A DNA stretch of 64,000 nt from positions 310,001-374,000 of the forward strand of contig NZ_PVZB01000003.1 of assembly GCF_003002025.1 (NCBI RefSeq), read 5' to 3'. The translations under genes were made by a program, and so were the position numbers. This document shows positions 1 through 9,305 of the stretch, in pieces; position 1 is the stretch's first letter, and every line of letters starts with the position of its first letter. The stretch is from Paraburkholderia sp. BL25I1N1 (GTDB lineage: Bacteria; Pseudomonadota; Gammaproteobacteria; Burkholderiales; Burkholderiaceae). Under the pieces are notes generated by a model, which was not told the DNA's origin, ran no database searches, and was given only the letters and a program-made list of their open reading frames with translations.

Positions 1-312
1 GCCGCCGAACTGCTCTTCACCGGACGCTCGGCAAGCGGCGAAGAAGGCCACGCGTGGGGCTTCTACAACCGACTATGCGAACCCGCCGCGCTACTTGAAG
101 AAGCGCACAAGCTCGCCGCCGATCTCGTCGCCGGCCCGACTTTCGCGCACGGCATCACCAAGAAGATGCTGCATCAGGAATGGAGCATGAGTATCGACGA
201 AGCGATCGAATCGGAAGCGCAAGCCCAGGCCATCTGCATGAGCACTCGTGATTTTGAGCGCGCTTACAGTGCGTTTGCCGCGAAATCGCGTCCGGTGTTC
301 GAAGGAGATTGA
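1..312 (+). CDS. enoyl-CoA hydratase/isomerase family protein, C-terminal part (5' end outside window)
   Basis: The frame is open from base 1 to TGA at 310-312, giving the last 103 residues of a crotonase-fold protein. Seen: the C-terminal signature in which a run of alternating E/A/Q residues precedes [14 protein letters not shown] and a closing KSRPVFEGD, typical of enoyl-CoA hydratases. The oxyanion-hole half lies upstream of the window. The family hydrates 2-enoyl-CoA thioesters in beta-oxidation-like ring degradation. The acyl-CoA dehydrogenase gene starts 2 nt after its stop, so both are surely cotranscribed. The exact substrate cannot be read from this fragment. Confidence 0.9.
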   Translation, partial: AAELLFTGRSASGEEGHAWGFYNRLCEPAALLEEAHKLAADLVAGPTFAHGITKKMLHQEWSMSIDEAIESEAQAQAICMSTRDFERAYSAFAAKSRPVFEGD

Positions 313-313
313 G

Positions 314-1522
314 TTGAGCGCCAACACCGAACTGGATCTGCATAGCGCGCTGGCGTGGCCGTTCTTCGAGCCGCGTCATCGCGAGCTGGCCGCCGGTATC
401 GAAGCTTGGTGCCGCGAGAAGCTGAAGCACGAAGACCACAAGGATGTCGATGCAACCTGTCGTCACCTGGTGCGTGAACTCGGCGCGGCGGGTTGGCTGA
501 AATATGGCGTGGGCGGCGTCGCATACGGCGGCCACGGTGACACGATCGACACGCGCGCCGTTTGCCTGCTTCGCGAAACGCTGGCCAAACACTCGGGACT
601 CGCGGACTTCGCTTTGGCCATGCAAGGACTCGGTTCGGGCGCGATCTCGCTCGGCGGCACGCATGAACAAAAGACCCGCTATCTGCCTCGCGTCGCCAAT
701 GGCACGGCGCTCGCAGCGTTCGCGCTGTCCGAACCCGAAGCCGGATCCGATGTCGCCGCCATGGCGCTCTCCGCCCGCGAAGACGGCGACGCCTACGTGC
801 TCGACGGCGACAAGACGTGGATCTCCAACGGCGGCATCGCCGATTTCTACGTGGTATTCGCGAGAACCGGTGAAGCGCCGGGCGCGCGCGGCATCAGCGC
901 ATTCATTGTCGACGCGGATACGCCGGGACTCGAGATCGCGGAACGCATCGACGTGATCGCGCCACATCCGCTCGCACGTTTGCACTTTGCCGGCGCGCGC
1001 GTGCCGCGCAGCCAGATGCTCGGCGTGCCCGGAGAAGGTTTCAAGCTCGCCATGCGCACGCTGGATATTTTCCGCACGTCCGTGGCAGCCGCGTCGCTCG
1101 GATTCGCGCGTCATGCGATGGCCGAAGGTATCTCGCGCGCTGCGTCGCGCAAGATGTTCGGCCAGACGCTCGGCGATTTTCAACTGACGCAGGCGAAACT
1201 CGCGCAGATGGCGTTGACCATCGACAGCAGCGCGTTGCTGGTCTATCGCGCTGCGTGGCTGCGTGATCAAGGCGAAAGCGTCACGCGCGAAGCCGCGATG
1301 GCAAAGTGGCACGCAAGCGAAGGCGCGCAACAGGTGATCGACGCTGCCGTGCAACTCCACGGCGGCATGGGCGTGCAAAGCGGCACGGCCGTCGAGATGC
1401 TGTATCGCGAGATTCGCGCGCTGCGCATTTACGAAGGCGCGACCGAAGTGCAGCAACTGATTATCGGACGCGATCTGTTGAAAGCGCACGCTGCCGCGAC
1501 TGCCGGAGACAACGCCAAATGA
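314..1522 (+). CDS. acyl-CoA dehydrogenase
   Basis: A FAD-dependent acyl-CoA dehydrogenase of 402 residues, normal length for the family, introducing a 2,3 double bond in an acyl-CoA. Seen: the FAD/substrate loop [10 protein letters not shown] (about residue 140), the WISNG segment, and near the C-terminus HGGMGVQ and YEGATEVQ, whose Glu is the usual catalytic base. I chose TTG at 314: GGAGA at 304-308 lies just upstream, and the previous gene stops at 312. An upstream ATG at 248 would overlap the hydratase by 65 nt and adds residues unlike the family. The 3' end overlaps the thioesterase start (ATGA at 1519-1522). Confidence 0.92.
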   Translation: MSANTELDLHSALAWPFFEPRHRELAAGIEAWCREKLKHEDHKDVDATCRHLVRELGAAGWLKYGVGGVAYGGHGDTIDTRAVCLLRETLAKHSGLADFALAMQGLGSGAISLGGTHEQKTRYLPRVANGTALAAFALSEPEAGSDVAAMALSAREDGDAYVLDGDKTWISNGGIADFYVVFARTGEAPGARGISAFIVDADTPGLEIAERIDVIAPHPLARLHFAGARVPRSQMLGVPGEGFKLAMRTLDIFRTSVAAASLGFARHAMAEGISRAASRKMFGQTLGDFQLTQAKLAQMALTIDSSALLVYRAAWLRDQGESVTREAAMAKWHASEGAQQVIDAAVQLHGGMGVQSGTAVEMLYREIRALRIYEGATEVQQLIIGRDLLKAHAAATAGDNAK

Positions 1523-1962
1523 GCGCGTCTTTCGAACGGCCCGTGCGCATTCGCTTCTCGCACTGCGATCCGGCGGGCATCGTGTTCTTCCCGCAATATC
1601 TGGTGATGACCAACGCGCTGGTCGAAGACTGGTTCAACGAAGGCCTGCATATCGACTACGCGCACATGATCTCGCAACGCCGCCTCGGTTTGCCGATCGT
1701 CAAACTCGATTGCGAGTTTTCACGGCCGAGCCAGATGGGCGAAACCATCAGGCTGACCCTCAACGTTACAGCGATCGGGCGGCGTTCGATCAGCGTCGAT
1801 ATTGTCGGCCATTGCAACGGCGAAACGCGTTTCCGCGCGAAACAGGTGCTCGTCACGACGTCGCTTGAACGCGGCACCTCCATCGACATTCCCGCCGACA
1901 TCGCGAGCGCCCTCGCGACGTTCGCCCCACAGCCCGACTCCACTGAGGCGCATCGCTCATGA
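1519..1962 (+). CDS. acyl-CoA thioesterase, 4-hydroxybenzoyl-CoA thioesterase (4HBT/YbgC) type
   Basis: A 147-residue hot-dog-fold thioesterase. The N-terminal motif [18 protein letters not shown] contains the catalytic Asp of the 4HBT family. It would hydrolyse an aromatic or short acyl-CoA, either as a pathway step or to rescue CoA from dead-end thioesters. Its start ATG overlaps the dehydrogenase stop and its own stop overlaps the next start (ATGA at 1959-1962), so translation is coupled throughout this operon. Comparable genes sit in the 2-aminobenzoyl-CoA clusters described in Azoarcus evansii. The substrate is inferred from context only. Confidence 0.9.
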   Translation: MSASFERPVRIRFSHCDPAGIVFFPQYLVMTNALVEDWFNEGLHIDYAHMISQRRLGLPIVKLDCEFSRPSQMGETIRLTLNVTAIGRRSISVDIVGHCNGETRFRAKQVLVTTSLERGTSIDIPADIASALATFAPQPDSTEAHRS

Positions 1963-2354
1963 AAAAAGCTCTTCTCCCCGCCGGCTGGGTCAAGCCGCGT
2001 GGTTATGCTAACGGCGTCGCGGCAATCGGCACGCAGGTGTTCATTGCCGGTCAGATCGGCTGGGACGAACAGGCGCGTTTCCAGACCACCGACTTCGCCG
2101 CGCAAGCCATCCAGGCGCTCAAGAATGTGCTCGCCGTTTTGCATGAAGCGGGCGGCAAGCCTGAGCATCTGGTGCGATTGACATGGTACGTCACCGACAA
2201 ACGCGAATATCTCGCGTCGCTGAAAGACATCGGCCGTGCGTTTCGCGAGTTGATCGGCGACTACGACATTGCGATGAGCGCGGTTCAAGTGGTCGCGCTT
2301 ATCGAAGATGAAGCGAAAGTCGAGATCGAAGGGACCGCCGTGGTCCCCCAGTAA
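1959..2354 (+). CDS. RidA/YER057c/UK114 family protein (non-canonical Rid)
   Basis: A 131-residue protein of the Rid family (formerly YjgF). Seen: the FIAGQIGWDE segment, the LVRLTWYVTD strand and a C-terminal VEIEGTAVVP. The PARS-like segment that carries the catalytic Arg of imine-deaminating RidA is replaced by IAMSAVQV, so this is probably not a canonical RidA enamine/imine deaminase but one of the Rid4-7 type proteins often found in catabolic operons. It overlaps the thioesterase by 4 nt. In an anthranilate-type pathway it could handle an imine intermediate; that is inference. Confidence 0.88.
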   Translation: MKKALLPAGWVKPRGYANGVAAIGTQVFIAGQIGWDEQARFQTTDFAAQAIQALKNVLAVLHEAGGKPEHLVRLTWYVTDKREYLASLKDIGRAFRELIGDYDIAMSAVQVVALIEDEAKVEIEGTAVVPQ

Positions 2355-2430
2355 CCGAGCGGCAGAGCACACGAAAAGAAACCACCAAGCCAACCGAAGC
2401 GCATCTAGCCGGCTCAACGCCCGGGAGACC

Positions 2431-4074
2431 ATGATGGAACTGTCAGCACACGTCGATACCTTCGCGCGCGACAATCTTCCGCCGCAGGATCAATGGCCCG
2501 TCTTTCTGCTCGACAACCCGGACGTTGCGTACCCGGCGCGCTTGAACTGCGCCACGGAGTTGCTCGAAAGAACCATCGATGCAGGTCACCGCGATGATCC
2601 GGCAATCTGGTCCGATGTCGACGGGACACCGCGCGCTACCACTTACGGCGAACTGCTGGCGCTCGTGAATCGCAGCGCGCACGTGCTGGTCGACGAAATG
2701 GGACTGCAGCCCGGCAATCGCGTCTTACTGCGCGGCCCGAACACGCTGCATATGGCCGTGACCGCACTCGCCGCGCTGAAGGTTGGGCTCGTCGTGGTGC
2801 CGACCATGCCGCTTCTGCGCGCCAAGGAGTTGAAGCAGATCATCGAGAAAGCGCACGTCGGCGCGGCGTTGTGCGACGCGCGCCTGACCGCCGAACTCGC
2901 ACGTTGCAGCGATCCAGAAGACGAGTTCTACTGCGCGGGCCTGAAGCAAACGCGCCTCTTTCACGACGACGCCGCTGATTCCCTCGATACGCTCGCGATC
3001 AACAAGCCCGACCACTTCACCGCGTGCGACACCGCCGCCGACGACGTCTGCCTGATCGCCTTCACCAGCGGCACGACCGGCGCGCCGAAAGGCTGCATGC
3101 ACTTTCATCGCGATGTCGTGGCAATGTGCGATCTGTTTCCGCGCCACGTGCTCAAGCCCACGTCGAACGATATCTTTTGCGGCACGCCGCCACTCGCGTT
3201 TACGTTCGGACTTGGCGGCTTGCTGTGTTTTCCGTTGCGAGTGGGCGCGTCCACAGTGCTGATCGAGAAGCTCACGCCCGAGACTTTGCTGCAGACCGTC
3301 GAGCGTTTTCATGCGACCGTCATGTTCACTGCGCCGACGTTCTATCGGCAGATGGCGCCGCTGGTTGCGCTCCACGATGTCTCCTCGTTGAAGAAAACCG
3401 TGTCGGCGGGTGAGGCGTTGCCGGATTCAACGCGGCGTTTATGGCGCGACGCGACCGGCATCGACATGATCGACGGTATTGGCGGCACCGAGTTGATCCA
3501 CATTTTCATTTCGGCTCAGGGCGACGAGATTCGCCCGAACGCCATCGGTCGTGCGGTGCCGGGTTACGCCGTGCAAGCGGTGGATGACGACATGCAGCCG
3601 GTCGCGCCGGGCACAATCGGCAAACTGGCGGTGCGCGGCCCGACCGGCTGCCGCTATCTCGCCGACGAGCGGCAAAAGAAGTTCGTGCGCGACGGCTGGA
3701 ACTTGCCGGGCGATTCCGTCTATCTCGACGAAGACGGTTACGTGTTCTACCAGGCGCGCGCCGACGATATGATCGTCTCCGCCGGCTACAACATCTCCGG
3801 GCCCGAAGTGGAGAGTGTCCTGTTGCAACACGACGCGGTGTCCGAATGCGGCGTGATCGGCGTGCCGGACGAAACCCGCGGGCAGATCGTCAAGGCATTC
3901 GTCGTGGTGAATCCCGGTTACGAGCGCGACGACAAACTGGTCGCGCAACTGCAGGATTTCGTGAAAAATAGTGTGGCGCCGTATAAATATCCACGCGTCA
4001 TCGTTTTCGTCGATTCATTGCCGCGCACCGAAACCGGCAAGCTCAAACGTTTCGAGTTGCGTACCATGGCATAG
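2431..4074 (+). CDS. benzoate/2-aminobenzoate-type CoA ligase (AMP-forming)
   Basis: A 547-residue ANL-superfamily ligase that would activate an aromatic acid to its CoA thioester. Seen: the phosphate-binding loop FTSGTTGAPKG (about residue 210), the adenylate segment DGIGGTELIHIF, the hinge region ADDMIVSAGYNISGPEVE, and the C-terminal ETGKLKR with the catalytic Lys. The overall pattern resembles benzoate and 2-aminobenzoate CoA ligases rather than fatty-acid ligases. ATG at 2431 (or 2434) follows a GGGAGA site at 2423-2428. It lies 76 nt after the Rid gene and 29 nt before the hydrolase, in the same operon. Confidence 0.88.
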   Translation: MMELSAHVDTFARDNLPPQDQWPVFLLDNPDVAYPARLNCATELLERTIDAGHRDDPAIWSDVDGTPRATTYGELLALVNRSAHVLVDEMGLQPGNRVLLRGPNTLHMAVTALAALKVGLVVVPTMPLLRAKELKQIIEKAHVGAALCDARLTAELARCSDPEDEFYCAGLKQTRLFHDDAADSLDTLAINKPDHFTACDTAADDVCLIAFTSGTTGAPKGCMHFHRDVVAMCDLFPRHVLKPTSNDIFCGTPPLAFTFGLGGLLCFPLRVGASTVLIEKLTPETLLQTVERFHATVMFTAPTFYRQMAPLVALHDVSSLKKTVSAGEALPDSTRRLWRDATGIDMIDGIGGTELIHIFISAQGDEIRPNAIGRAVPGYAVQAVDDDMQPVAPGTIGKLAVRGPTGCRYLADERQKKFVRDGWNLPGDSVYLDEDGYVFYQARADDMIVSAGYNISGPEVESVLLQHDAVSECGVIGVPDETRGQIVKAFVVVNPGYERDDKLVAQLQDFVKNSVAPYKYPRVIVFVDSLPRTETGKLKRFELRTMA

Positions 4075-4103
4075 CTCAAATTACCTGCATGGAGACACAC
4101 CGC

Positions 4104-5327
4104 ATGGCCGCCTCTTTCATGGAAGTCGTCGCCCAGGATGGCGGCCGTTTCAATGCCTACGTCGCGCGTCCCGCGCAAGGGTCGGGCCCGGGACTCGTGC
4201 TCCTGCAGGAAATTTTCGGCATCAACGACACCATGAAGGCGATGGCCGACCGCTTCGCTGAAGAAGGTTATGTGGTGCTGGTGCCCGATCTGTTCTGGCG
4301 GATCAAACCGGGCATCGTGCTCGGTTATGGCGACGCCGACATGAACCAGGCGCTCGACTATCTCGGCCAATTCGACACGGATCTGGCCATCGACGATATC
4401 GCCGCCACCGTCGCCGCCTTGCGCGCCATGCCTGAACAGGCCGGCAAAGTCGGCACGGTGGGCTACTGCCTCGGCGGCAAGCTCGCATTCCTGAGTGCGG
4501 CGCGCACCGATGTCGATTGCGCGGTCAGCTACTACGGCGTCGGCCTCGAAGCGCATCTGGATGAAGTGCCGGCCATTCGCTGCCCGATGGTGTTTCACTT
4601 CCCTGAACACGACTCGCACTGTCCGGCGGAAACCCGCGAGCGGATCAGCGCCGCATTGCGCACGCGGCCGCAAATCGAGCAATACGTGTATCCGGGCTGC
4701 GATCACGCGTTCGCCGCGCCGTCGCGCCCGCAATACGACAAGCCCGCCGCGATGATGGCGTATTCGCGCACGCTAGCTCTTCTGCGCAAGGTGCTCGGCC
4801 CGGTCTACGATCTCAACGCGCTGTGGGAAGCGCATTGCTATTACGAGTTCGCCACGCGCGACGTGGATGCCGTCATGCCGACCATGGTCGCGCAACCCTA
4901 CGTCAATCACGTTCCGACCATGACCGGCGGCGTGGGTCACGACAATCTGAAGCGTTTCTATACGCATCACTTCGTCAATTCGAATCCCGTCGATACGAAG
5001 CTGATTCCGATTTCACGCACCATCGGCGCGGATCGCATCGTCGATGAATTCATTTTTAGCTGCACGCATAGCTGCGAAATCGACTGGTTGCTGCCCGGCG
5101 TTGCGCCGACCGGTAAGTATTTCGAGGTACCCATGCTCGCCGTCGTTTGTTTCCGAGGCGACAAGCTCTATAACGAGCACATCTATTGGGATCAGGCTTC
5201 CGTGCTGGTGCAGGTGGGCCTGCTGAACCCCGAGGGACTGCCCGTGGCCGGCATCGAGAGCGCGCGCAAGCTGCTCGACGAAACGCTGCCGTCGAATCAG
5301 TTGATGGGCGGCAAATCACGCGTGTGA
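4104..5327 (+). CDS. dienelactone hydrolase fused to a SnoaL/NTF2-like domain
   Basis: A 407-residue two-domain protein. Residues about 1-235 form a dienelactone hydrolase alpha/beta domain: nucleophile Cys in GTVGYCLGG, and C-terminal His in PGCDHAFA. Residues about 245-400 form a separate NTF2/SnoaL-like domain beginning around LWEAHCYYEFATRD. Typical dienelactone hydrolases are about 235 residues, so the second half is a real extension. ATG at 4104 has GGAGA at 4091-4095; an ATG at 4089 lacks this. It closes the CoA-dependent aromatic operon. The role of the second domain is unknown; it may bind a ring-cleavage intermediate. Confidence 0.85.
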   Translation: MAASFMEVVAQDGGRFNAYVARPAQGSGPGLVLLQEIFGINDTMKAMADRFAEEGYVVLVPDLFWRIKPGIVLGYGDADMNQALDYLGQFDTDLAIDDIAATVAALRAMPEQAGKVGTVGYCLGGKLAFLSAARTDVDCAVSYYGVGLEAHLDEVPAIRCPMVFHFPEHDSHCPAETRERISAALRTRPQIEQYVYPGCDHAFAAPSRPQYDKPAAMMAYSRTLALLRKVLGPVYDLNALWEAHCYYEFATRDVDAVMPTMVAQPYVNHVPTMTGGVGHDNLKRFYTHHFVNSNPVDTKLIPISRTIGADRIVDEFIFSCTHSCEIDWLLPGVAPTGKYFEVPMLAVVCFRGDKLYNEHIYWDQASVLVQVGLLNPEGLPVAGIESARKLLDETLPSNQLMGGKSRV

Positions 5328-5400
5328 CGTGCGACTAGAGGCCCGCCTCTGCGCAACATCCTTATGATGTGACACTCAACTCGCCACCGTCACTCGACCC

Positions 5401-6078
5401 ATGCTGATCGTCCATCATCTGAACAACTCCCGCTCACAGCGTGTGCTGTGGCTGCTCGAAGAACTCGGCGTGCCGTACGAAATCAAGCGCTACCAGCGCG
5501 ATCCGAAAACGATGCTCGCGCCGCCCGAGTTGCGCGCGGTGCATCCGCTCGGCAAATCGCCGGTGATTACCGACGACGGCCAGACGATCGCCGAATCGGG
5601 CGCCATCATCGAATATCTGATCGACAAATACGGGCAGGGACGATTCGCGCCGGCGCCGGGCACACCGGAGCGGCTACGCTACACGTACTGGCTGCATTAC
5701 GCTGAAGGTTCGGCAATGCCGCCGCTGTTGCTCAAGCTCGTGGCGCTGCGGATTGCCAGCGCGCCGATGCCGTTTTTCGCGAAGCCGATCGCGCGCAAGA
5801 TCGCCCGCACGCTGCAATCGAGTTTCATCGATCCGCAGTTGAAGCTGCACCTCGGTTATATCGATCAGAAGTTGAGCAAGACCGGCTGGTTCGTCGGCAA
5901 CGACTTCACGGCGGCGGACGTGCAGATGAGTTTCCCGCTCGAAGCCGGCACGGCGCGCGGCGGCATGGAAGGCCAGATTCCGGCAGTGGTCGATTTCCTC
6001 AAGCGCATTCATGCGCGGCCGGCGTATCAGCGTGCACTGGAGCGCGGCGGCAAGTACGAATTGCTCGGCGGCGATTGA
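5401..6078 (+). CDS. glutathione S-transferase family protein
   Basis: A 225-residue cytosolic GST. The thioredoxin-like N-terminus contains NNSRSQRVLWLLEELG, the PV motif as KSPVI, and the ESGAIIEYL glutathione-binding segment (about residues 64-72). The C-terminal helical domain contains NDFTAADVQMSFPLE. It would conjugate or reduce electrophiles with glutathione in the cytoplasm. It is 73 nt after the hydrolase gene and may be read from the same or its own promoter. No strong Shine-Dalgarno site precedes ATG 5401, but the domain begins there. Confidence 0.92.
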   Translation: MLIVHHLNNSRSQRVLWLLEELGVPYEIKRYQRDPKTMLAPPELRAVHPLGKSPVITDDGQTIAESGAIIEYLIDKYGQGRFAPAPGTPERLRYTYWLHYAEGSAMPPLLLKLVALRIASAPMPFFAKPIARKIARTLQSSFIDPQLKLHLGYIDQKLSKTGWFVGNDFTAADVQMSFPLEAGTARGGMEGQIPAVVDFLKRIHARPAYQRALERGGKYELLGGD

Positions 6079-6264
6079 GGTTCGCGCCGACCTGGAACTC
6101 GTAGTTGTGGGCCGAAAATGACGGGTGCTAGACTGGCAAATCGCATTGTCGTCAACGACTTGCCAAAAAGGCTGGTCTGGACTGCGCCGGGTCTTCTGGC
6201 GTGGCACCTGTGTCAGCCCCGGCATGTTCGGCATCCAATCGACCATGCCTAAGGAGTCGCCCGC

Positions 6265-7773
6265 ATGACCCATTCCATCCACGGTAACAAGCGCTGGCTC
6301 GCACTGGTCGTGCTGTGCCTCGGCGTGCTCATGATCGTGCTCGATACGACGATCGTGAACGTCGCGCTTCCGTCCATCGCTGCGGATCTTGGGTTTACCG
6401 AGACGTCGCTCGTGTGGGTGGTGAATGCGTACATGCTGACGTTCGGTGGTTGCCTGCTGCTAGGCGGCCGGCTCGGCGACCTGTATGGGCATCGCAAGCT
6501 GTTTCTCATCGGCATTACGTTGTTTACGCTGGCATCGCTTGCTTGCGGGATTTCCAATTCGCAAGGACTGCTGGTGTGCGCGCGTGCGGTTCAAGGTGTA
6601 GCGGGCGCCATCGTTTCTGCGGTCTCGCTGTCGCTCATCATGAATCTGTTCACCGAACCCGGCGAACGCGCGAAAGCCATGGGGGTGTATGGGTTCGTGT
6701 GTGCGGGCGGCGGCAGTATCGGCGTGTTGCTCGGTGGGTTGCTTACCAATTTGCTGAGCTGGCACTGGATCTTTCTCGTCAATCTGCCCATTGGTGTCGC
6801 CGTGTACGCACTCTGTGTCGCGCTGTTGCCGTCCGCGCGCGGTCATGCGCACGGCGAGCGGCTCGATGTGGCCGGCGCGGTGTCCGTCACCGTTTCGCTG
6901 ATGCTCGCTGTCTACGCTGTTGTGAACGGCAATGAAGCTGGCTGGACTTCGGCACAGACGCTCGGCTTGCTGTTTGCCGCGGTGGCACTGCTTATTGTGT
7001 TTCTCGTGATCGAATCGCGTGTGCAGCATCCGTTGATGCCGCTCGCTTTGTTTCGCTTGCGCAATGTGGCGACGGCGAATGTAGTCGGCGTGTTGTGGGC
7101 TGCTGCGATGTTTGCCTGGTTCTTTATCTCCGCGCTGTATTTGCAGCGTGTGCTCGGGTATCGGCCGTTGCAGGTCGGGCTTGCGTTCCTGCCGGCTAAT
7201 CTGATCATGGGGTTCTTTTCGCTCGGGCTGTCGGCGCGGGTGGTGATGCGCTTCGGGCTGCGTGTTCCGCTGGCCGTGGGGCTGCTGGTCGCGGCTTGCG
7301 GTCTTGCGTTGTTCGCCCGCGCGCCAGTTGGCGGCAGTTTTGTGCTCGATGTCATGCCGGGGATGATTCTGCTCGGCTTCGGCGCGGGGATTGCGTTTAA
7401 TCCGATGCTGCTCGCGGCTATGAGCGATGTTGATCCTGGCGATTCGGGGCTCGCGTCGGGTATCGTCAATACGTCGTTCATGATGGGTGGCGCGCTCGGG
7501 CTTGCGGTGCTGGCGAGTCTGGCCGCGGCGCGGAGTGAGGCGATGCAGGCGTCATCTGGCAATGCCGTGGCGGCGCTGAATAGCGGGTATCACGTCGCGT
7601 TTTTGTCTGGGGCGATTTTTGCGGCGGTGGCGGGGATTCTAGGTGGCTTGTTGTTGCGGACGGGGCACGCGGGCGGTGCGGGTGCTCACGAAGACGCTCA
7701 CGGTCACCACGCGACGGCAGCGGACGAACATTCCACCGCCACGGGCAACAAAGCCGCGACCGAAAACTACTAA
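6265..7773 (+). CDS. MFS drug efflux transporter, DHA2 (EmrB/QacA) family
   Basis: A 502-residue inner-membrane protein with about 14 hydrophobic segments, the DHA2 pattern. Seen: the first-helix motif VLDTTIVNVALPSI, the GGRLGDLYGHRK loop between helices 2 and 3, and the antiporter-type segment GVAGAIVSAVSL. The C-terminal tail is His/Ala rich (AHEDAHGHH), which is unusual and might bind metal. The start follows AAGGAG at 6250-6255. The AraC regulator lies 85 nt downstream in the same direction and may control it. The exported compound is unknown. Confidence 0.93.
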   Translation: MTHSIHGNKRWLALVVLCLGVLMIVLDTTIVNVALPSIAADLGFTETSLVWVVNAYMLTFGGCLLLGGRLGDLYGHRKLFLIGITLFTLASLACGISNSQGLLVCARAVQGVAGAIVSAVSLSLIMNLFTEPGERAKAMGVYGFVCAGGGSIGVLLGGLLTNLLSWHWIFLVNLPIGVAVYALCVALLPSARGHAHGERLDVAGAVSVTVSLMLAVYAVVNGNEAGWTSAQTLGLLFAAVALLIVFLVIESRVQHPLMPLALFRLRNVATANVVGVLWAAAMFAWFFISALYLQRVLGYRPLQVGLAFLPANLIMGFFSLGLSARVVMRFGLRVPLAVGLLVAACGLALFARAPVGGSFVLDVMPGMILLGFGAGIAFNPMLLAAMSDVDPGDSGLASGIVNTSFMMGGALGLAVLASLAAARSEAMQASSGNAVAALNSGYHVAFLSGAIFAAVAGILGGLLLRTGHAGGAGAHEDAHGHHATAADEHSTATGNKAATENY

Positions 7774-7858
7774 AACGCGTTTCCGCAAAACCGCAATCCC
7801 GATCAAACACCCCGCATCGGCGCTCGCTATGCTGGTTCCATGCTGACATGAGAGCCAT

Positions 7859-8692
7859 ATGAACCCGGTTGGAAAAGCGCTGTGGTTTATCGAAAGCCAC
7901 TTTGCCCACGAGTTGACGCTCGACGACATCGCTAACTGCGGATGCGTGTCGCGTTTTCACCTGGCGCGCGCCTTCGAAGCGGCCACGGGGTTTTCGGTGA
8001 TGCGCTACGTGCGCGGGCGTCGCTTGAGCGAAGCGGCGCGTCGGCTGGCGAGCGGCGCACCGGATATTCTCGCGGTCGCCATCGACGCCGGCTACGGTTC
8101 TCACGAGGCATTCACGCGTGCGTTTCGCGATCAATTCGGGCTCACGCCCGACGCGCTGCGCGCGCGTGGCCATCTCGACAATCTCGCCCTCGTGGAGCCG
8201 ATCAAAATGGACGAAACCCTGCTTACCCATCTCGAACCGCCGCGCTTTGAAGACGGCAAAGCGTTTCTCGTCGCGGGCCTGAGCGAGCGTTACACCAGCG
8301 AAACCTGTGCCGCGATTCCGTCGCAGTGGCAGCGTTTTGGCGACTACTTCGGCAAAGTGCCTGGGCAAGTCGGCAATGTGGCGTATGGCGTTTGCTATAA
8401 CGCCGACGACAGCGGCAACATCGATTATCTGTGCGGCGTCGAAGTCAGCGACTTTTCCGCATTACCTGCCGATCTGAGTCGCTTGCGCATTTCGCCGCAG
8501 CGGTATGCGGTGTTCAGCCATCGCGAGCATGTTTCGACTATCCGGCGCACCTGGAATACGATCTGGAACCAGTGGCTGCCGGCATCGGGACATATTCCTG
8601 CCGATGCGCCGAATTTTGAGCGCTACGACGAGAAGTTCGATCCCGTCAGCGGGATGGGCGGGCTTGAGATCTGGCTGCCGTTAAAGAACTGA
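7859..8692 (+). CDS. AraC family transcriptional regulator with GyrI-like effector domain
   Basis: A 277-residue regulator. The AraC DNA-binding domain is N-terminal (residues about 5-105, two helix-turn-helix units, ending with the usual GYGSHEAFTRAFRDQFGLTP). It is followed by a GyrI/BmrR-like ligand-binding domain (about 120-277). This order is that of Rob/SoxS-like regulators that sense drugs or lipophilic compounds. The neighbouring MFS pump gene is the likely target. ATG at 7859 is preceded by a weak GAGAG. No truncation is seen. Confidence 0.92.
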   Translation: MNPVGKALWFIESHFAHELTLDDIANCGCVSRFHLARAFEAATGFSVMRYVRGRRLSEAARRLASGAPDILAVAIDAGYGSHEAFTRAFRDQFGLTPDALRARGHLDNLALVEPIKMDETLLTHLEPPRFEDGKAFLVAGLSERYTSETCAAIPSQWQRFGDYFGKVPGQVGNVAYGVCYNADDSGNIDYLCGVEVSDFSALPADLSRLRISPQRYAVFSHREHVSTIRRTWNTIWNQWLPASGHIPADAPNFERYDEKFDPVSGMGGLEIWLPLKN

Positions 8693-8769
8693 GGAACCCG
8701 CCCGCTCGTCCCGGCGGTGCAGATGCATGTGGCGGGTGGGTCGTCGGTAAGCGCGCTATCGGCTGAAGG

Positions 8770-9267
8770 ATGAGCGCGATGCGACCGATGTGTCCGCTCA
8801 TATACATCGCGGATTCCAGTAAGACATATCTTGTGGGAGAGGTGTCTCCACTGGCAAAACGGCTCGTGCAAGTGACCTACGAAGCGATGTGGAAAGGGAT
8901 CAAGGCCGTTCGCCCCGGCGCCAGACTTGGCGATGTGGGTCATGCTATCGAGCGGCACGCTCGCAGAAATGGCTATTCGGTCGTTCGGGAATATTGCGGA
9001 CATGGCATCGGGCGTGAAATGCACGAGGAACCGCAAGTGCTGCATTGGGGAAAGCCGCAGACGGGTTTGTTGTTGCAGGAAGGCATGGTGTTCACCATCG
9101 AACCCATGATCAACCAGGGGCGACGTTCTGTTCGAACCGAAGAAGACGGCTGGACCGTGGTCACGCGCGATGGGCAACTGTCGGCGCAGTTTGAACATAC
9201 CGTGGCCGTGACCCAAAATGGCGTCCAGGTCTTAACGCTAGGATCTGAAGAAAGGGTGCCCAACTGA
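8770..9267 (+). pseudogene. type I methionine aminopeptidase remnant (N-terminal half lost)
   Basis: Only about the last 140 residues of a type I methionine aminopeptidase are readable, starting at VGEVSPLAKRL and running through GHGIGREMHEEP, FTIEPMIN and QFEHTVAV. The His and Glu metal ligands of this half are present. The N-terminal half, with the first His and the two Asp ligands, is missing. Around 8778-8825 the preceding residues are recognisable in another frame (a HRG followed, one base shifted, by DSSKTYLVGE), which points to a frameshift plus a larger deletion. Such a protein could not bind both metal ions. A short functional paralogue is possible but unlikely. Confidence 0.7.
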
Positions 9268-9305
9268 TAGCTTGACGGTCGTGCGCCGCATTGGGCTCGC
9301 GTTCC

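Noticed and set aside
155..1489. Minus-strand open frame of 444 codons opposite the acyl-CoA dehydrogenase
   Set aside because: No recognisable domain; the acyl-CoA dehydrogenase motifs and coupled starts on the plus strand explain the region.
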